Shown in pieces: positions 8,463-17,131 of a stretch of DNA of 64,000 nucleotides. Under the pieces are notes generated by a model. The model was not told the DNA's origin and did no database searches. It worked only from the letters and a program-made list of their open reading frames with translations. How positions within the stretch are numbered: position 1 is the stretch's first letter; every line of letters starts with the position of its first letter. This DNA comes from Streptomyces sp. CB00316 (GTDB lineage: Bacteria > Actinomycetota > Actinomycetes > Streptomycetales > Streptomycetaceae): the NCBI RefSeq assembly GCF_001905595.1, contig NZ_LIXI01000001.1:186001-250000 (forward strand), in the 5' to 3' direction. A program made the translations under genes and the position numbers.

Positions 8463-10007
8463 GTGTCCCGATCCGTCTCCCGACGCTCCGTGCTCGCCAC
8501 CACGGCAGCCGCTGCCTCCGCCGCGGCCGTCGGCTCGCTCGCCACCGCCCACGCCGCCCACGCCGCCCCGCCCACGCTCCCGGACGGCACCAGCAAGGAC
8601 AAGGTCCTCGTCGTCGGCGTCGACGGGCTCCGCCACGACGTCATCGCCGCCGCCAACGCCCCGCACCTCAAGGCGATGATGGCGAACGGCACGTACGGCA
8701 CCTCGCTGCTGTACGCCAACCCGATGGCCGCCACCTCCTCCGGCCCCGGCTGGTCGACCATCTCCACCGGCGTCTGGCCCGACAAGCACGGCGTGAAGGA
8801 CAACTCCTTCGCCGGCAAGAACTACACGCGCTACCCCGGATTCCTCGCCCGCCTCGCCCAGGTACGGCCCCAGCTCTCCACGTACGCCGCCGTCGACTGG
8901 AAGCCCCTGGACGCCCAGGGCACGGTCACCGCGGGCGCCGACGCCAAGCTCGTCCTGGACGGCGACCGCGACGGCTACACCGGCCACGACGCCACCATCG
9001 CCGCCGACACCGAGTCGATCCTGCGCAACCAGAACCCGGACGTCGTCTTCGCCTACCTCGGCCAGGTCGACATCGTGGGCCACAACCTCGGCGCGGCCAG
9101 CGCCCAGTACCGCCAGGCCATCGACACCGTGGACGGCTACCTCGGCCGCCTCCTCGCCGCGATCAGGGCCCGCCCGACGTACGGCACCGAGCGGTGGACC
9201 GTCATCGTCGCCACCGACCACGGCCACACCAACGCCGGCGGCCACGGCGGCAGCACCATCGAGGAGCGCCGCACCTTCGTCCTCGCCCAGGGCCCCGGTA
9301 TCGCGGCCGGTGCCACGCCCGGCGACACCCGCCTCGTCGATGTCGCCGCCACCGTCTTCAAGCAGCTCGGCATCACACCGGACCCCGGCTGGGGCCTGGA
9401 CGGCAAGCCGATCCAGGAGCGCTCCACCGACCCCTTCGAGACCCTCTACCCGGCGCTCGCGGGCCGGGTCGACGAGAGCGGCATCCCGGCGGGCGTCCTC
9501 GGCTGGACCCACACCGCGCCGAGCGGCTGGTCGGTCATCAACTCGGCGATGGGCACCGGGGGCGTGGCCGAGTGGCGCGGCTGGTCCTTCGCCACCGACG
9601 AGTTCTGGAGCCGCTCCCAGCGCGACCAGTCCCGTGAGCTGAACGTCCGCTCGCGCGGGATCTTCGCGGTCGCCGACTCCGACGAGTGGGACGACAAGGC
9701 CTCCTCCGGCCCGTACGACTCCACGCTCGTCACCCCGGCGTACGCGGTCGGCGGCAAGTCCACCGTGACGCTGGACTTCACCACCCTGTACCGGCAGGAG
9801 GGCGGCCAGAGCGCCCGCGTCCTCGCCTCCTGGAACGGCGGCACACCGACCGTCGTCCGCTCCTACACCTCGGACGTCATCTCCCAGCCGCAGTCGCTCG
9901 GCCTGAGCGTCCCGGCCGGGGCGACCAGCGTCAGCTTCCGCTTCCACTACACCGGCTCCAACAACTGGTACTGGGTGATCGACGGGGTCAAGATCACGGC
10001 GGGCTAA
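8463..10007 (+). CDS. Tat-exported alkaline phosphatase-superfamily phosphodiesterase
   Basis: The 514-residue protein starts at GTG 8463 with a strong GGAGG site. The N-terminus SRRSVLATTAAAAS is a twin-arginine signal, so the protein is exported folded. Residues ~40-330 form a type I phosphodiesterase/nucleotide pyrophosphatase domain: metal ligands in VVGVDGLRHD, the nucleophile region SGPGWSTISTG, and the ATDHGHTNAGGHGG metal motif. The last ~180 residues look like a beta-rich accessory (jelly-roll/CBM-like) domain. It would release phosphate or phosphonate from esters outside the cell, fitting the phosphorus-scavenging neighbourhood and the operator at 8391. The substrate is not known. 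Confidence 0.88.
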   Translation: MSRSVSRRSVLATTAAAASAAAVGSLATAHAAHAAPPTLPDGTSKDKVLVVGVDGLRHDVIAAANAPHLKAMMANGTYGTSLLYANPMAATSSGPGWSTISTGVWPDKHGVKDNSFAGKNYTRYPGFLARLAQVRPQLSTYAAVDWKPLDAQGTVTAGADAKLVLDGDRDGYTGHDATIAADTESILRNQNPDVVFAYLGQVDIVGHNLGAASAQYRQAIDTVDGYLGRLLAAIRARPTYGTERWTVIVATDHGHTNAGGHGGSTIEERRTFVLAQGPGIAAGATPGDTRLVDVAATVFKQLGITPDPGWGLDGKPIQERSTDPFETLYPALAGRVDESGIPAGVLGWTHTAPSGWSVINSAMGTGGVAEWRGWSFATDEFWSRSQRDQSRELNVRSRGIFAVADSDEWDDKASSGPYDSTLVTPAYAVGGKSTVTLDFTTLYRQEGGQSARVLASWNGGTPTVVRSYTSDVISQPQSLGLSVPAGATSVSFRFHYTGSNNWYWVIDGVKITAG

Positions 10008-10012
10008 TTATG

Positions 10013-10052
10013 CTGGGGGTGCCGGGACGGCGTGGTCCGGGCACCCCCAGCG
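10013..10052 (+). terminator. Intra-operon hairpin
   Basis: GCTGGGGGTGCC pairs with GGCACCCCCAGC in the 74-nt gap between the phosphodiesterase and HAD-IIA genes. It has no T-tract and probably acts as an attenuator or mRNA stabiliser. Confidence 0.6.
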
Positions 10053-10081
10053 TGCAGTACGTACGGCAGGAGTCCCCGCAC

Positions 10082-10888
10082 ATGGCAGACCGCAAGCCGA
10101 TCACTTCCTGGCTCACCGACATGGACGGCGTCCTCATCCACGAGGGCATCCCGATCCCCGGCGCCGACGCCTTCATCAAGCGGCTGCGGGATTCCGGGCT
10201 CCCCTTCCTCGTCCTCACCAACAACTCCATCTACACCGCGCGCGACCTGCACGCCCGCCTCAGCCGCATGGGCCTGGACGTGCCCGTGAAGAACATCTGG
10301 ACCTCCGCCCTCGCCACCGCCCAGTTCCTGGACGACCAGCGCCCCGGCGGCACGGCGTACGTCATCGGCGAGGCCGGGCTCACCACCGCGCTGCACGACA
10401 TCGGGTACGTGCTGACCGACCACGCCCCGGACTACGTGGTGCTCGGCGAGACCCGCACCTACAGCTTCGAGGCGCTCACCAAGGCGATCCGCCTGATCAA
10501 CGCGGGCGCCCGCTTCATCTGCACCAACCCGGACGAGACCGGGCCGTCCGCCGAGGGCCCGCTGCCCGCCACCGGTTCGGTCGCCGCCCTGATCACCAAG
10601 GCCACCGGCAAGGAGCCGTACTTCGCGGGCAAGCCCAACCCGCTGATGATGCGGACCGGGCTGAACGCCATCGGCGCCCACTCCGAGACCAGCGCCATGA
10701 TCGGCGACCGGATGGACACCGACGTCCTGGCCGGCCTGGAGGCGGGGATGCAGACGTTCCTGGTCCTCACCGGCCTGACGGGCGTCGCGGACGTCGACCG
10801 CTACCCGTTCCGGCCGTCCCACGTCGTCGACTCCATCGCGGACCTGGTCGATCTCATCGACCTGCCGGACCAGGCGGACCGCCCCTGA
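10082..10888 (+). CDS. HAD-IIA family hydrolase (NagD-like phosphatase)
   Basis: The 268-residue cytosolic HAD-IIA phosphatase has motif I WLTDMDGVLIHEG near residue 10, the LTNNS motif II near residue 44, a C2-type cap, and MIGDRMDTDVLAG as motif IV near residue 205. Members (NagD, PNPase-type) dephosphorylate sugar phosphates or nucleotides. It lies 74 nt after the exported phosphodiesterase and probably shares its promoter, so it may process the imported product. Strong bidirectional hairpin 10896-10953 ends the unit. The family is clear; the substrate is open. Confidence 0.88.
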   Translation: MADRKPITSWLTDMDGVLIHEGIPIPGADAFIKRLRDSGLPFLVLTNNSIYTARDLHARLSRMGLDVPVKNIWTSALATAQFLDDQRPGGTAYVIGEAGLTTALHDIGYVLTDHAPDYVVLGETRTYSFEALTKAIRLINAGARFICTNPDETGPSAEGPLPATGSVAALITKATGKEPYFAGKPNPLMMRTGLNAIGAHSETSAMIGDRMDTDVLAGLEAGMQTFLVLTGLTGVADVDRYPFRPSHVVDSIADLVDLIDLPDQADRP

Positions 10889-10895
10889 CCTGCAC

Positions 10896-10953
10896 GGACC
10901 GCATCCGCAGTCGCTCGCGCGTCGCTCGAATGGAGGACTGCGGATGCGGGTCC
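10896..10953. terminator. Long-stem terminator after the HAD gene
   Basis: GGACCGCATCCGCAGTC (10896-10912) pairs with GACTGCGGATGCGGGTCC (10936-10953), one base bulged, around a 23-nt loop. It separates the phosphatase unit from the sortase unit. Confidence 0.7.
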
Positions 10954-10964
10954 CGGGCCCAGGT

Positions 10965-10989
10965 GTGAACCTTCCCCTAGGAGGTTCAC
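10965..10989 (+). promoter_or_regulatory. Hairpin covering the ribosome site of the 10991 gene
   Basis: GTGAACCT (10965-10972) and AGGTTCAC (10982-10989) form a perfect 8-bp stem. The AGGAGG Shine-Dalgarno (10979-10984) lies partly in the right arm, one base before the ATG at 10991, so folding would block translation. Confidence 0.5.
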
Positions 10990-10990
10990 G

Positions 10991-11554
10991 ATGCGTTCCA
11001 CACCCATCACGCTCTGTGCCGCAGCGGCGGCCGCGCTCATAGCCCTGCCGGGGCCCGCCGCCCAGGCGTCCCCGGCCGCCCGGGCCGGTGACGACGACCG
11101 GAGGGCCGGCACCGTCTCGGTCACCCCGTCCACGATCGCCCCGGGCGGGCAGGTCGAACTCTGGGTCGACGTCTGCGGCAAGGGCCGTCAGGCCAAGGGC
11201 AACTCCGACGCCTTCGTCTCGGAAGCCCACTTCGCCCCGGCCGACAACAAGGGCCTCTACGCCGAGGCCACCATCCGCTCCGACGCCGAGCCCCGCTCCT
11301 ACGACGTCTGGGTGACGTGCAAGGACGGCAAGGGCAAGGCGACCGGCACCCTCACCGTCATCCACCACACCCGCCCCTCGCCCGCGGCCCCCGTCAAGGC
11401 GGGCGGCGGAGGAACCGCCACCCTCGCCGAGCGGGGAGCCGAGTCCGAGGGCCCCGGCACCCGGCACGCGGTGATCGGCCTCGCCCTCGCCGCCGTCGCC
11501 TCCGTGGCCTTCGCCCTGCGCACCTCGCGCCGCCGCGACCCGGCCGCGGACTGA
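10991..11554 (+). CDS. Exported, membrane-anchored protein of unknown function
   Basis: The 187-residue protein starts at ATG 10991 with AGGAGG. A signal peptide (residues 1-27, AAQASP cleavage region) precedes a beta-sandwich-like domain (residues ~38-115) opening VSVTPSTIAPGGQVELWVDV with two cysteines that could form a disulphide. A short linker leads to one transmembrane helix and an RTSRRRDPAAD cytoplasmic tail. There is no LPXTG/LAXTG motif. It is followed after one base by the class F sortase gene, a pairing that is common in streptomycetes, so it may be the sortase's partner or substrate; that link is inferred from position only. Confidence 0.8.
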   Translation: MRSTPITLCAAAAAALIALPGPAAQASPAARAGDDDRRAGTVSVTPSTIAPGGQVELWVDVCGKGRQAKGNSDAFVSEAHFAPADNKGLYAEATIRSDAEPRSYDVWVTCKDGKGKATGTLTVIHHTRPSPAAPVKAGGGGTATLAERGAESEGPGTRHAVIGLALAAVASVAFALRTSRRRDPAAD

Positions 11555-11555
11555 C

Positions 11556-12215
11556 ATGTCCGCCCCGGACCGCCCGGCAGGCACCGGGCGACTGCTGACC
11601 GGTGTGGCCTGGGCCCTTCTGCTGCTCGGCCTCTGGCTCTGGGGGCGCGACGCGTCCGGCGGGATGTCGGCCCCGACCACCGGGGACGTCGCAGCGGTCG
11701 GCCGCCCGCTCGGGGCCCCGCTGCCCCCGGCGCACGAGCCGGTCGAGGGCGCCGCCCCGCGCAGTGTGGAGGTCCCCTCCGTCGGGATCGACGCGCCGGT
11801 CGTCCGGCGCGGCCTCGACAAGGACGGGGCCATCGACCCGCCGCCGTACGACCTGCCGCAGACGGCCGGCTGGTACGGCAAGGGCACCGAGCCCGGCGCC
11901 GAGGGGGCGGCCCTGCTCGTCGGCCATGTCGACACCGAGACCAAGCCCGCCGTCTTCTACGGGCTCAGCGCGGTCCGGCCGGGCGAGAAGGTGAAGGTGA
12001 CCCGGGAGGACGGCAGCGTCGCCGAGTTCACCGTGGACGACGTCCAGGTCGTCACCCGGGAACGCTTCGACGCCGAGAAGGCGTACGGGCCCCGCGTGGA
12101 CGGCCGGGCGGAGCTGCGGCTGATCACCTGCGGCGGGACGTACGACCAGAAGTCCCGCTCCTACACGGCGAATGTAGTCGTCTCGGCCTACCTCACGGGT
12201 GCGCGGAACGCGTGA
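11556..12215 (+). CDS. Class F sortase
   Basis: The 219-residue enzyme has an N-terminal membrane anchor (residues ~12-28, WALLLLGLWLWG), a Pro-rich stalk, and a sortase domain (about residues 65-215). The catalytic His124 lies in LVGHVDT and Cys192 in LITCGG; a later Arg is plausible in the C-terminal strand. Length and the GHVDT motif place it in class F, the single-domain sortases of actinobacteria whose physiological substrates are poorly defined. It starts one base after the stop of the exported protein at 10991 and is surely co-transcribed. It would act on the outer face of the membrane. Confidence 0.9.
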   Translation: MSAPDRPAGTGRLLTGVAWALLLLGLWLWGRDASGGMSAPTTGDVAAVGRPLGAPLPPAHEPVEGAAPRSVEVPSVGIDAPVVRRGLDKDGAIDPPPYDLPQTAGWYGKGTEPGAEGAALLVGHVDTETKPAVFYGLSAVRPGEKVKVTREDGSVAEFTVDDVQVVTRERFDAEKAYGPRVDGRAELRLITCGGTYDQKSRSYTANVVVSAYLTGARNA

Positions 12216-12550
12216 GGGAGTGACGGGAAGGACACCCGGCCCGGCCGGCCTCGACCGTGTGCACCGGGCCGCGGGAGTTGCCCGGCGCGGTACGGGAGGA
12301 CCGTGTGGTACGGGGTCGATCTCTGCCGCCACTGTAGGGGGACGGGTGCCCCGCAGGAGCCGGTTTCGAACAAGATGTCCAAAACTCGGCGCCTCTGTGT
12401 GACGGTGGGGATCCCTTGTGGTGGGGGCGTGAGGAGGTGGCGATGAGCGCCCCGTAGCCACCCCACTGCCAATTCATGACGCTCCGCACTCTTCTTGTTG
12501 CTGTGCGTTGAGAGCGTGGCGGTGTCGGTGTTCACGGGACGGGGAATGAT
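12216..12550. other. Intergenic stretch, no gene seen
   Basis: Between the sortase stop and the terminator of the tRNA-Lys I see no convincing reading frame. Composition is less GC-biased than the neighbouring genes, and no known motif was found. Confidence 0.5.
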
Positions 12551-12582
12551 CAAGGCCCCCTCACGCCGGTGAGGGGGCCTTG
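12551..12582. terminator. Terminator of tRNA-Lys copy 1
   Basis: CAAGGCCCCCTCAC, loop GCCG, GTGAGGGGGCCTTG: a perfect 14-bp stem just downstream of the minus-strand tRNA. It can also stop transcription coming from the sortase unit. Confidence 0.8.
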
Positions 12583-12590
12583 ATGGTGCG

Positions 12591-12664
12591 TGCGCCGTCA
12601 GGGACTCGAACCCCGGACCCGCTGATTAAGAGTCAGCTGCTCTAACCAACTGAGCTAACGGCGC
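12591..12664 (-). tRNA. tRNA-Lys (anticodon CTT), copy 1
   Basis: Read on the minus strand, GCGCCGT and ACGGCGC form the acceptor stem, the anticodon loop is CTCTTAA (anticodon CTT), and GGTTCGAGTCC is the T arm; discriminator A, no encoded CCA. The sequence is identical to the copies at 17132 and 28384. Confidence 0.97.
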
Positions 12665-12863
12665 CTGCTGACCTGGAGAACTCTACCCGACTCCGGCGAG
12701 TGCCCCGGACCATTTACCCGCCGCCACGCCCTGTCAGATGGTCGTTTTTTCTTATTGATCCGTCAAAATGCGTTATGTCGGGAGAGTTGAGGCGCGGACG
12801 CCCGTCACAGCTGCGCCCAAAGATCTTGACGAGTGACGAGTGACGAGTACGGAGGGGAATCGC

Positions 12864-14156
12864 ATGACTGTGCCGGTCTTCGAGGAGTACGAGCCCGCCA
12901 TCGACTGCGTCTGTGCGGGGTGCGCCCTGCAACGGCGGGCCGCCGCGCGCGCCGTCCCGGTGCGGTACGGCGGCCACCCCGCCGCCCACGGCGCCCGCCG
13001 CGCCCTGGTCCTGGCCACGGCCGCCGGGGTGGTCCTCTCCTGCGGGGCCGCCGGAGCGGCGGCCGCCGCCGGCCAGAGCCCCGGAGCCCCCCGGGCCGAC
13101 AAGGACCCCGAGCCCGTGCCGGACACCCCGCAGGGCGAGAAGGGCCCGCTGAAGGGGTCCGGCGCCTCCGGGCCGCCGTCGGACAGCGCGGTCCTGCGCA
13201 AGACCACCCGGGCCGAGATCATCAACCGGGCCAAGACGTGGGTCGACGCGAAGGTCCCGTACAGCATGGAGAAGTACTGGTCGGACGGGTACCGCCAGGA
13301 CTGCTCCGGCTATGTGTCGATGGCCTGGAACCTCGGCACCAACGAATGGACCGGCAGCCTCGCGAGCTACGGGACCCGGATCGCACGCGCCGACCTCCAG
13401 CCCGGCGACATGCTCCTCTTCCACAACCCCGCCGACCCCTCCAAGGGCTCCCACGTCACCCTCTTCGGCGGCTGGACCGACTACACGCGCACCCACTACG
13501 TCGCCTACGAGCAGGCGCGTCCGCGGACGCGGAAGCAGTCGACGCCCATGGCGTACTGGAGCAACTCCGACCGGTACGTCGCCTACCGCTACAAGGGCGT
13601 CAGCGGCGGCGCACCCGGCTCGAGCTCCACCACCGCCTTCCCCGGTGCCGGCCAGTTCGGCCCCGGCGCGAACAACGCCCACGTCACCCGGCTCGGCGAG
13701 ATGCTGATCGCGCGCGGCGGCAAGCGGTTCTACGCGGTCGGGCCCGGCCCCGTGTGGGGCGAGGCCGACCGGCGGGCCACGCAGGCGTTCCAGCAGGCCC
13801 AGGGGTGGAAGGGGGTGGAGGCGGACGGCCTCCCCGGCCCGGACACCTGGCGACTGCTGACGACGGGCGCCGGTCGCGACATCCCGGCCGCCGTCACGGG
13901 CGGCAGCCCGAACACGTCGGTGGCCTTCCCCGGTCGCGGCTATTTCCAGCCGGGTAGCTCCAACAGCCATGTCGACCGGCTCGGCAGACAGTTGGTGAAG
14001 AAGGGATACGGCAAGCACTACGTGTCGGGCCCCGACCCCCGCTGGACCGAGGCGGACCGCCGCAACGTCGAGGCTTTCCAGCGGGCCCAGGGCTGGCGCG
14101 GCGGCGCGGCGGACGGATACCCGGGGCCGGAGACCTGGCGCCGGCTCTTCGCCTGA
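12864..14156 (+). CDS. NlpC/P60-like peptidoglycan hydrolase with two peptidoglycan-binding domains
   Basis: The 430-residue protein starts at ATG 12864 with GGAGGGG. The N-terminus is unusual: a short cytosolic part with CVCAGCALQRR, then a membrane segment (about residues 48-70) rather than a standard signal peptide. Residues ~115-250 hold a cysteine-peptidase-like domain with QDCSGYVSMAW (catalytic Cys) and a GSHVTLFGGW motif (candidate His). Two peptidoglycan-binding_1-like repeats follow (about residues 255-340 and 350-430), each with WxEADRRxxxAFQxAQGW and ending in PGPxTWR. It probably cleaves peptidoglycan stem peptides at the cell surface. The gene stands alone after a tRNA. Confidence 0.82.
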   Translation: MTVPVFEEYEPAIDCVCAGCALQRRAAARAVPVRYGGHPAAHGARRALVLATAAGVVLSCGAAGAAAAAGQSPGAPRADKDPEPVPDTPQGEKGPLKGSGASGPPSDSAVLRKTTRAEIINRAKTWVDAKVPYSMEKYWSDGYRQDCSGYVSMAWNLGTNEWTGSLASYGTRIARADLQPGDMLLFHNPADPSKGSHVTLFGGWTDYTRTHYVAYEQARPRTRKQSTPMAYWSNSDRYVAYRYKGVSGGAPGSSSTTAFPGAGQFGPGANNAHVTRLGEMLIARGGKRFYAVGPGPVWGEADRRATQAFQQAQGWKGVEADGLPGPDTWRLLTTGAGRDIPAAVTGGSPNTSVAFPGRGYFQPGSSNSHVDRLGRQLVKKGYGKHYVSGPDPRWTEADRRNVEAFQRAQGWRGGAADGYPGPETWRRLFA

Positions 14157-14172
14157 CGGACTTGATGGACCT

Positions 14173-14200
14173 GACGGATGACGGATGACGGATGACGGAA
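14173..14200 (+). repeat. Tandem heptamer repeat (GACGGAT x4)
   Basis: Four head-to-tail units (14173, 14180, 14187 and a GACGGAA variant at 14194) fill the gap between the two genes. They create several ATG triplets, which makes the start of the next gene ambiguous. Confidence 0.8.
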
Positions 14201-14215
14201 AGGAACCGGGAACCG

Positions 14216-16156
14216 GTGAGCCCAGACCAGACCCCCCACCCCCTGACTGACCACGACGGCCGCACCTCCGGCGGCGAGACCCCGATGCCACTGGTGGACG
14301 AGGTGGCCCTGCATCAGCCGGCCCTCCCCACCCCACCACCCCTGTTCCGCCCGAAGCGGGAGGAGGCGCCGCCGGTGGGGGAGGACCGGCCGGTGGGGGA
14401 GGGACCCCTGTCGGTGGAGGACCGGCAGGCGGTGAAGGACCCGCCGGCGGGGAAGGGCCCCCAGATGTGGGAGGACCCGCCGGCAGGAGAGGACCCGCTA
14501 CCGGGGGAGGCGAGCCCGGAGGGTCCGGAAGGCCTCGCTGCCCCGGACTCGGCCCCGGACCTGGACTCGGCCCCGGACCTGGACTCGACGCCGGAACCGG
14601 ATTCGGACCCCGCCCCCGCCTGCGCCCCGAGGCCCCCACTCAAGCCGATCCGCCTGGTCCACCCGGGCCGAAGCCTCCACCTGGACCAGTTCGAACCCGA
14701 CGTGCCCCACCTGCGGTCCGCCCGCCCGGAGCGCCCGGAGAACCTTGCCCGCCCCGAGCCCGTCCTGCCGCACGTCCAGCCCGTACGGCGTATGAGGACG
14801 GACCCCTCGGCGGAGTGGACCCCGCTCCCCTCTTACGGCGAAGAGGCAGGGCCCCGCCCGGCGCAGGCCCCCGACGCGCAGACGGACAAGGACAAGGAGA
14901 CGGCCCCCGGTCTCGGAGCCAAGGACCCCGACACCACCGACCTCGACCTCGTCCTGGTCAACGGCGCCCGCGCCACATCCGCCACCGTCTCCGTACCCGC
15001 CCCGCACCCCCCGCCCCACCCCCGCCGCCACTCCGTCATCGCCGGTGAGTCCACCGCCTCCATCCCCGTGCACCTCCTCTTCCGGGACGACCCGGAGCAG
15101 CCCGAACCCGCCGCCCTCCCCACGACGCTGGCCCGCCCCACCACCGGCCCGGGCAGAAGCGCGGGCCCCGGAACCCCCGCCGACCGCACCCCCCGCCCCC
15201 GCTCACCCCGCCCCCGCGTCGATCCCCCCACCCGTCCCGCCCCCCTCGCCGACCCGCGCCTCGTCGAGCGCCCCGGCCCCGCCCTCCCCGGGTACGCCGC
15301 CCTGCTCACCGGGGCCGCCGGACTCCTCGGCGTACTGGCTCTCCTCTGGTGGCGCGGCGCCCTCCCCGCCGCCGCGCAGAGTGCCGTCGGCCTCGCCCCC
15401 CGCCCGTACGAGGGCATCGGCGCCGGCGTCTGGGCCGGCCTCGCCCTCCTGGTCACCGTGGTCGTCCTCGCACTCGGGGGCCTCGGCCGCGGCCGCGTCG
15501 GATACGCCTGTGTGCTCACGCTCTTCGGCGACTACCGGGGGAGCGTCCGCCGCACCGGCCTGGTCTGGGTCTCGCCCCTGCTGCTGCGCCGCCACGTCGA
15601 CGTACGCCTGCGGCACTGGCGCAGCGAACCGCTCCCGGCGGTCGACGCGAACGGCACCGCGCTGCGCGTCGTCGTCCTGGTGGTCTGGCGGATCAAGGAC
15701 ACCGTCCGCGCCGCCCTCGGGATCGAGGACCACGAGGCGTACCTGAGTGCTCAGGTGGAGTCCGCCATGGCCCGGGTCCTCTCGCAGCTGCCCGCCGACG
15801 CGTTCCACGAGGACGCCCCGACGCTCCGCGACGCGGAGGCCGTCGGCGACGCGCTGACCCGGATGCTGAAGGCGGACTGCGAGCCGGTCGGCGTGGAGGT
15901 GTACTCGGCGCAGCCGACCGGGATCGAGTACGCCCCCGAGGTCGCGGCGGCCATGCAGCGGCGGCGGATCGCCGCCATCGACGCCAAACACCGGGACAGC
16001 GTGCTGACTTCGGTGGTGGACGCGGTGGACGACACCGTCAACCGGCTGACCACGCGCGGCATCGTCGACCTCGACGACTACGAACGTAAAGCACTGGTCA
16101 AGGACTTGACGGTCGCCTTCTACACCGGCCGGACCGGCGGGGGCGACAGCGCCTGA
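14216..16156 (+). CDS. SPFH (band 7) domain membrane protein with long proline-rich N-terminus
   Basis: The protein is ~646 residues. The first ~350 are a disordered Pro/Glu/Arg-rich region. Two transmembrane helices follow (PGYAALLTGAAGLLGVLALL and the VWAGLALLVTVVVLALGGLG area), then a SPFH/band 7 domain of ~230 residues with LRHWRSEPLPAVDANGTALR and AMARVLSQLP, typical of stomatin/prohibitin-like scaffolds of membrane microdomains. GTG 14216 is chosen because AAAGGA (14199-14204) lies 11 nt upstream; ATG 14192, inside the heptamer repeat, is an in-frame alternative. Terminator 16187-16214 follows. Partner proteins are not evident nearby. Confidence 0.82.
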   Translation: MSPDQTPHPLTDHDGRTSGGETPMPLVDEVALHQPALPTPPPLFRPKREEAPPVGEDRPVGEGPLSVEDRQAVKDPPAGKGPQMWEDPPAGEDPLPGEASPEGPEGLAAPDSAPDLDSAPDLDSTPEPDSDPAPACAPRPPLKPIRLVHPGRSLHLDQFEPDVPHLRSARPERPENLARPEPVLPHVQPVRRMRTDPSAEWTPLPSYGEEAGPRPAQAPDAQTDKDKETAPGLGAKDPDTTDLDLVLVNGARATSATVSVPAPHPPPHPRRHSVIAGESTASIPVHLLFRDDPEQPEPAALPTTLARPTTGPGRSAGPGTPADRTPRPRSPRPRVDPPTRPAPLADPRLVERPGPALPGYAALLTGAAGLLGVLALLWWRGALPAAAQSAVGLAPRPYEGIGAGVWAGLALLVTVVVLALGGLGRGRVGYACVLTLFGDYRGSVRRTGLVWVSPLLLRRHVDVRLRHWRSEPLPAVDANGTALRVVVLVVWRIKDTVRAALGIEDHEAYLSAQVESAMARVLSQLPADAFHEDAPTLRDAEAVGDALTRMLKADCEPVGVEVYSAQPTGIEYAPEVAAAMQRRRIAAIDAKHRDSVLTSVVDAVDDTVNRLTTRGIVDLDDYERKALVKDLTVAFYTGRTGGGDSA

Positions 16157-16186
16157 CGGGCGGTCAGCGCCGCGTCAACGGACGGA

Positions 16187-16214
16187 GGGGCCCGGAGACT
16201 TCACTCCGGGCCCC
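16187..16214 (+). terminator. Terminator after the SPFH gene
   Basis: GGGGCCCGGAG, loop ACTTCA, CTCCGGGCCCC, followed by TTCTC: an 11-bp perfect stem. Confidence 0.75.
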
Positions 16215-16280
16215 TTCTCGTCGCTCCGGAATCCGATGCCGATTGGTCTGGACATGTTCACGCGACGTCAATAATCTAAG

Positions 16281-16296
16281 ACTTGGTCTAGACCGC
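16281..16296. promoter_or_regulatory. DasR-responsive element (dre) upstream of the LPMO gene
   Basis: ACTTGGTCTAGACCGC matches the core TGGTCTAGACC of the dre consensus bound by DasR, the GlcNAc-sensing GntR regulator of streptomycetes. It lies 84 nt before the LPMO start, the usual place for control of chitinolytic genes. Confidence 0.8.
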
Positions 16297-16380
16297 AGCA
16301 TCCACCCACCACGCACCAAGCGCGCAGCATGTCGAGCAATGCTCATGGAACCTCCCCCACGTTCTAGAGGAGCGACAGCA

Positions 16381-16971
16381 ATGCGGAAAAAGGCAAGCGC
16401 GGCCGTGATCGGCCTGGCGATAGCGGGCGTTTCCGTGCTCGCGACCACCAGCGCCAGCAGCCACGGCTACACGGACTCCCCCATCAGCCGCCAGAAACTC
16501 TGTGCCAACGGCACCGTCACCGGCTGCGGCAACATCCAGTGGGAGCCCCAGAGCGTCGAGGGCCCCAAGGGCTTCCCGGCCTCGGGTCCCGCCGACGGCA
16601 AGATCTGCTCCGGCGGCAACGGGCAGTTCGCCCAGCTCGACGACCCGCGCGGCGGCAACTGGCCCGCCACCCAGGTCACCGGCGGCCAGGGCTACAGCTT
16701 CCGCTGGCAGTTCACCGCTCGTCACCGCACGAGCGACTTCCGCTACTACATCACCAAGAACGGCTGGGACTCCACCAAGCCGCTCACCCGGGCCGCGCTC
16801 GAATCGCAGCCCTTCATGACCGTGCCGTACGGAAGCCAGCAGCCGCCGGCCACGCTGACCCACCAGGGCACGATCCCCACCCAGAAGAGCGGTAAGCACG
16901 TCATCCTCGCCGTCTGGAACGTCGCGGACACCACCAACGCGTTCTACGCGTGCTCGGACGTCAAGTTCTGA
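16381..16971 (+). CDS. Chitin-active lytic polysaccharide monooxygenase (AA10)
   Basis: The 196-residue secreted copper enzyme has a signal peptide (residues 1-27, ending ATTSASS) that leaves His28 as the mature N-terminus. With His115 (in TARHRTSDF) it makes the histidine brace that binds copper. It is a single AA10 domain without an added binding module, the size of small Streptomyces chitin-binding proteins. AA10 enzymes oxidatively cleave crystalline chitin or cellulose; HGYTDSPISRQ at the mature start and the dre site 84 nt upstream point to chitin. A GGAG ribosome site precedes the ATG. Convergent terminator 17091-17119 follows. Confidence 0.93.
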   Translation: MRKKASAAVIGLAIAGVSVLATTSASSHGYTDSPISRQKLCANGTVTGCGNIQWEPQSVEGPKGFPASGPADGKICSGGNGQFAQLDDPRGGNWPATQVTGGQGYSFRWQFTARHRTSDFRYYITKNGWDSTKPLTRAALESQPFMTVPYGSQQPPATLTHQGTIPTQKSGKHVILAVWNVADTTNAFYACSDVKF

Positions 16972-17090
16972 TGTCCCGCGGGTAGCCCGTAGGGCGCCTG
17001 TGGATCTTCCGCTGTGGCTCGACACGGCGGCCCTGAGCCGGGGTCGCCGTTGCGGTGGGCGGCTGCTGAACCGGGCCGGGAACAGCACTG

Positions 17091-17119
17091 TGGGCGGTCT
17101 CCGCGAGGGAGACCGCCCA
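17091..17119. terminator. Convergent terminator between LPMO and tRNA-Lys copy 2
   Basis: TGGGCGGTCTC, loop CGCGAGG, GAGACCGCCCA: an 11-bp stem serving the plus-strand LPMO gene and the minus-strand tRNA. Confidence 0.8.
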
Positions 17120-17131
17120 CAGGCGTTGTCG

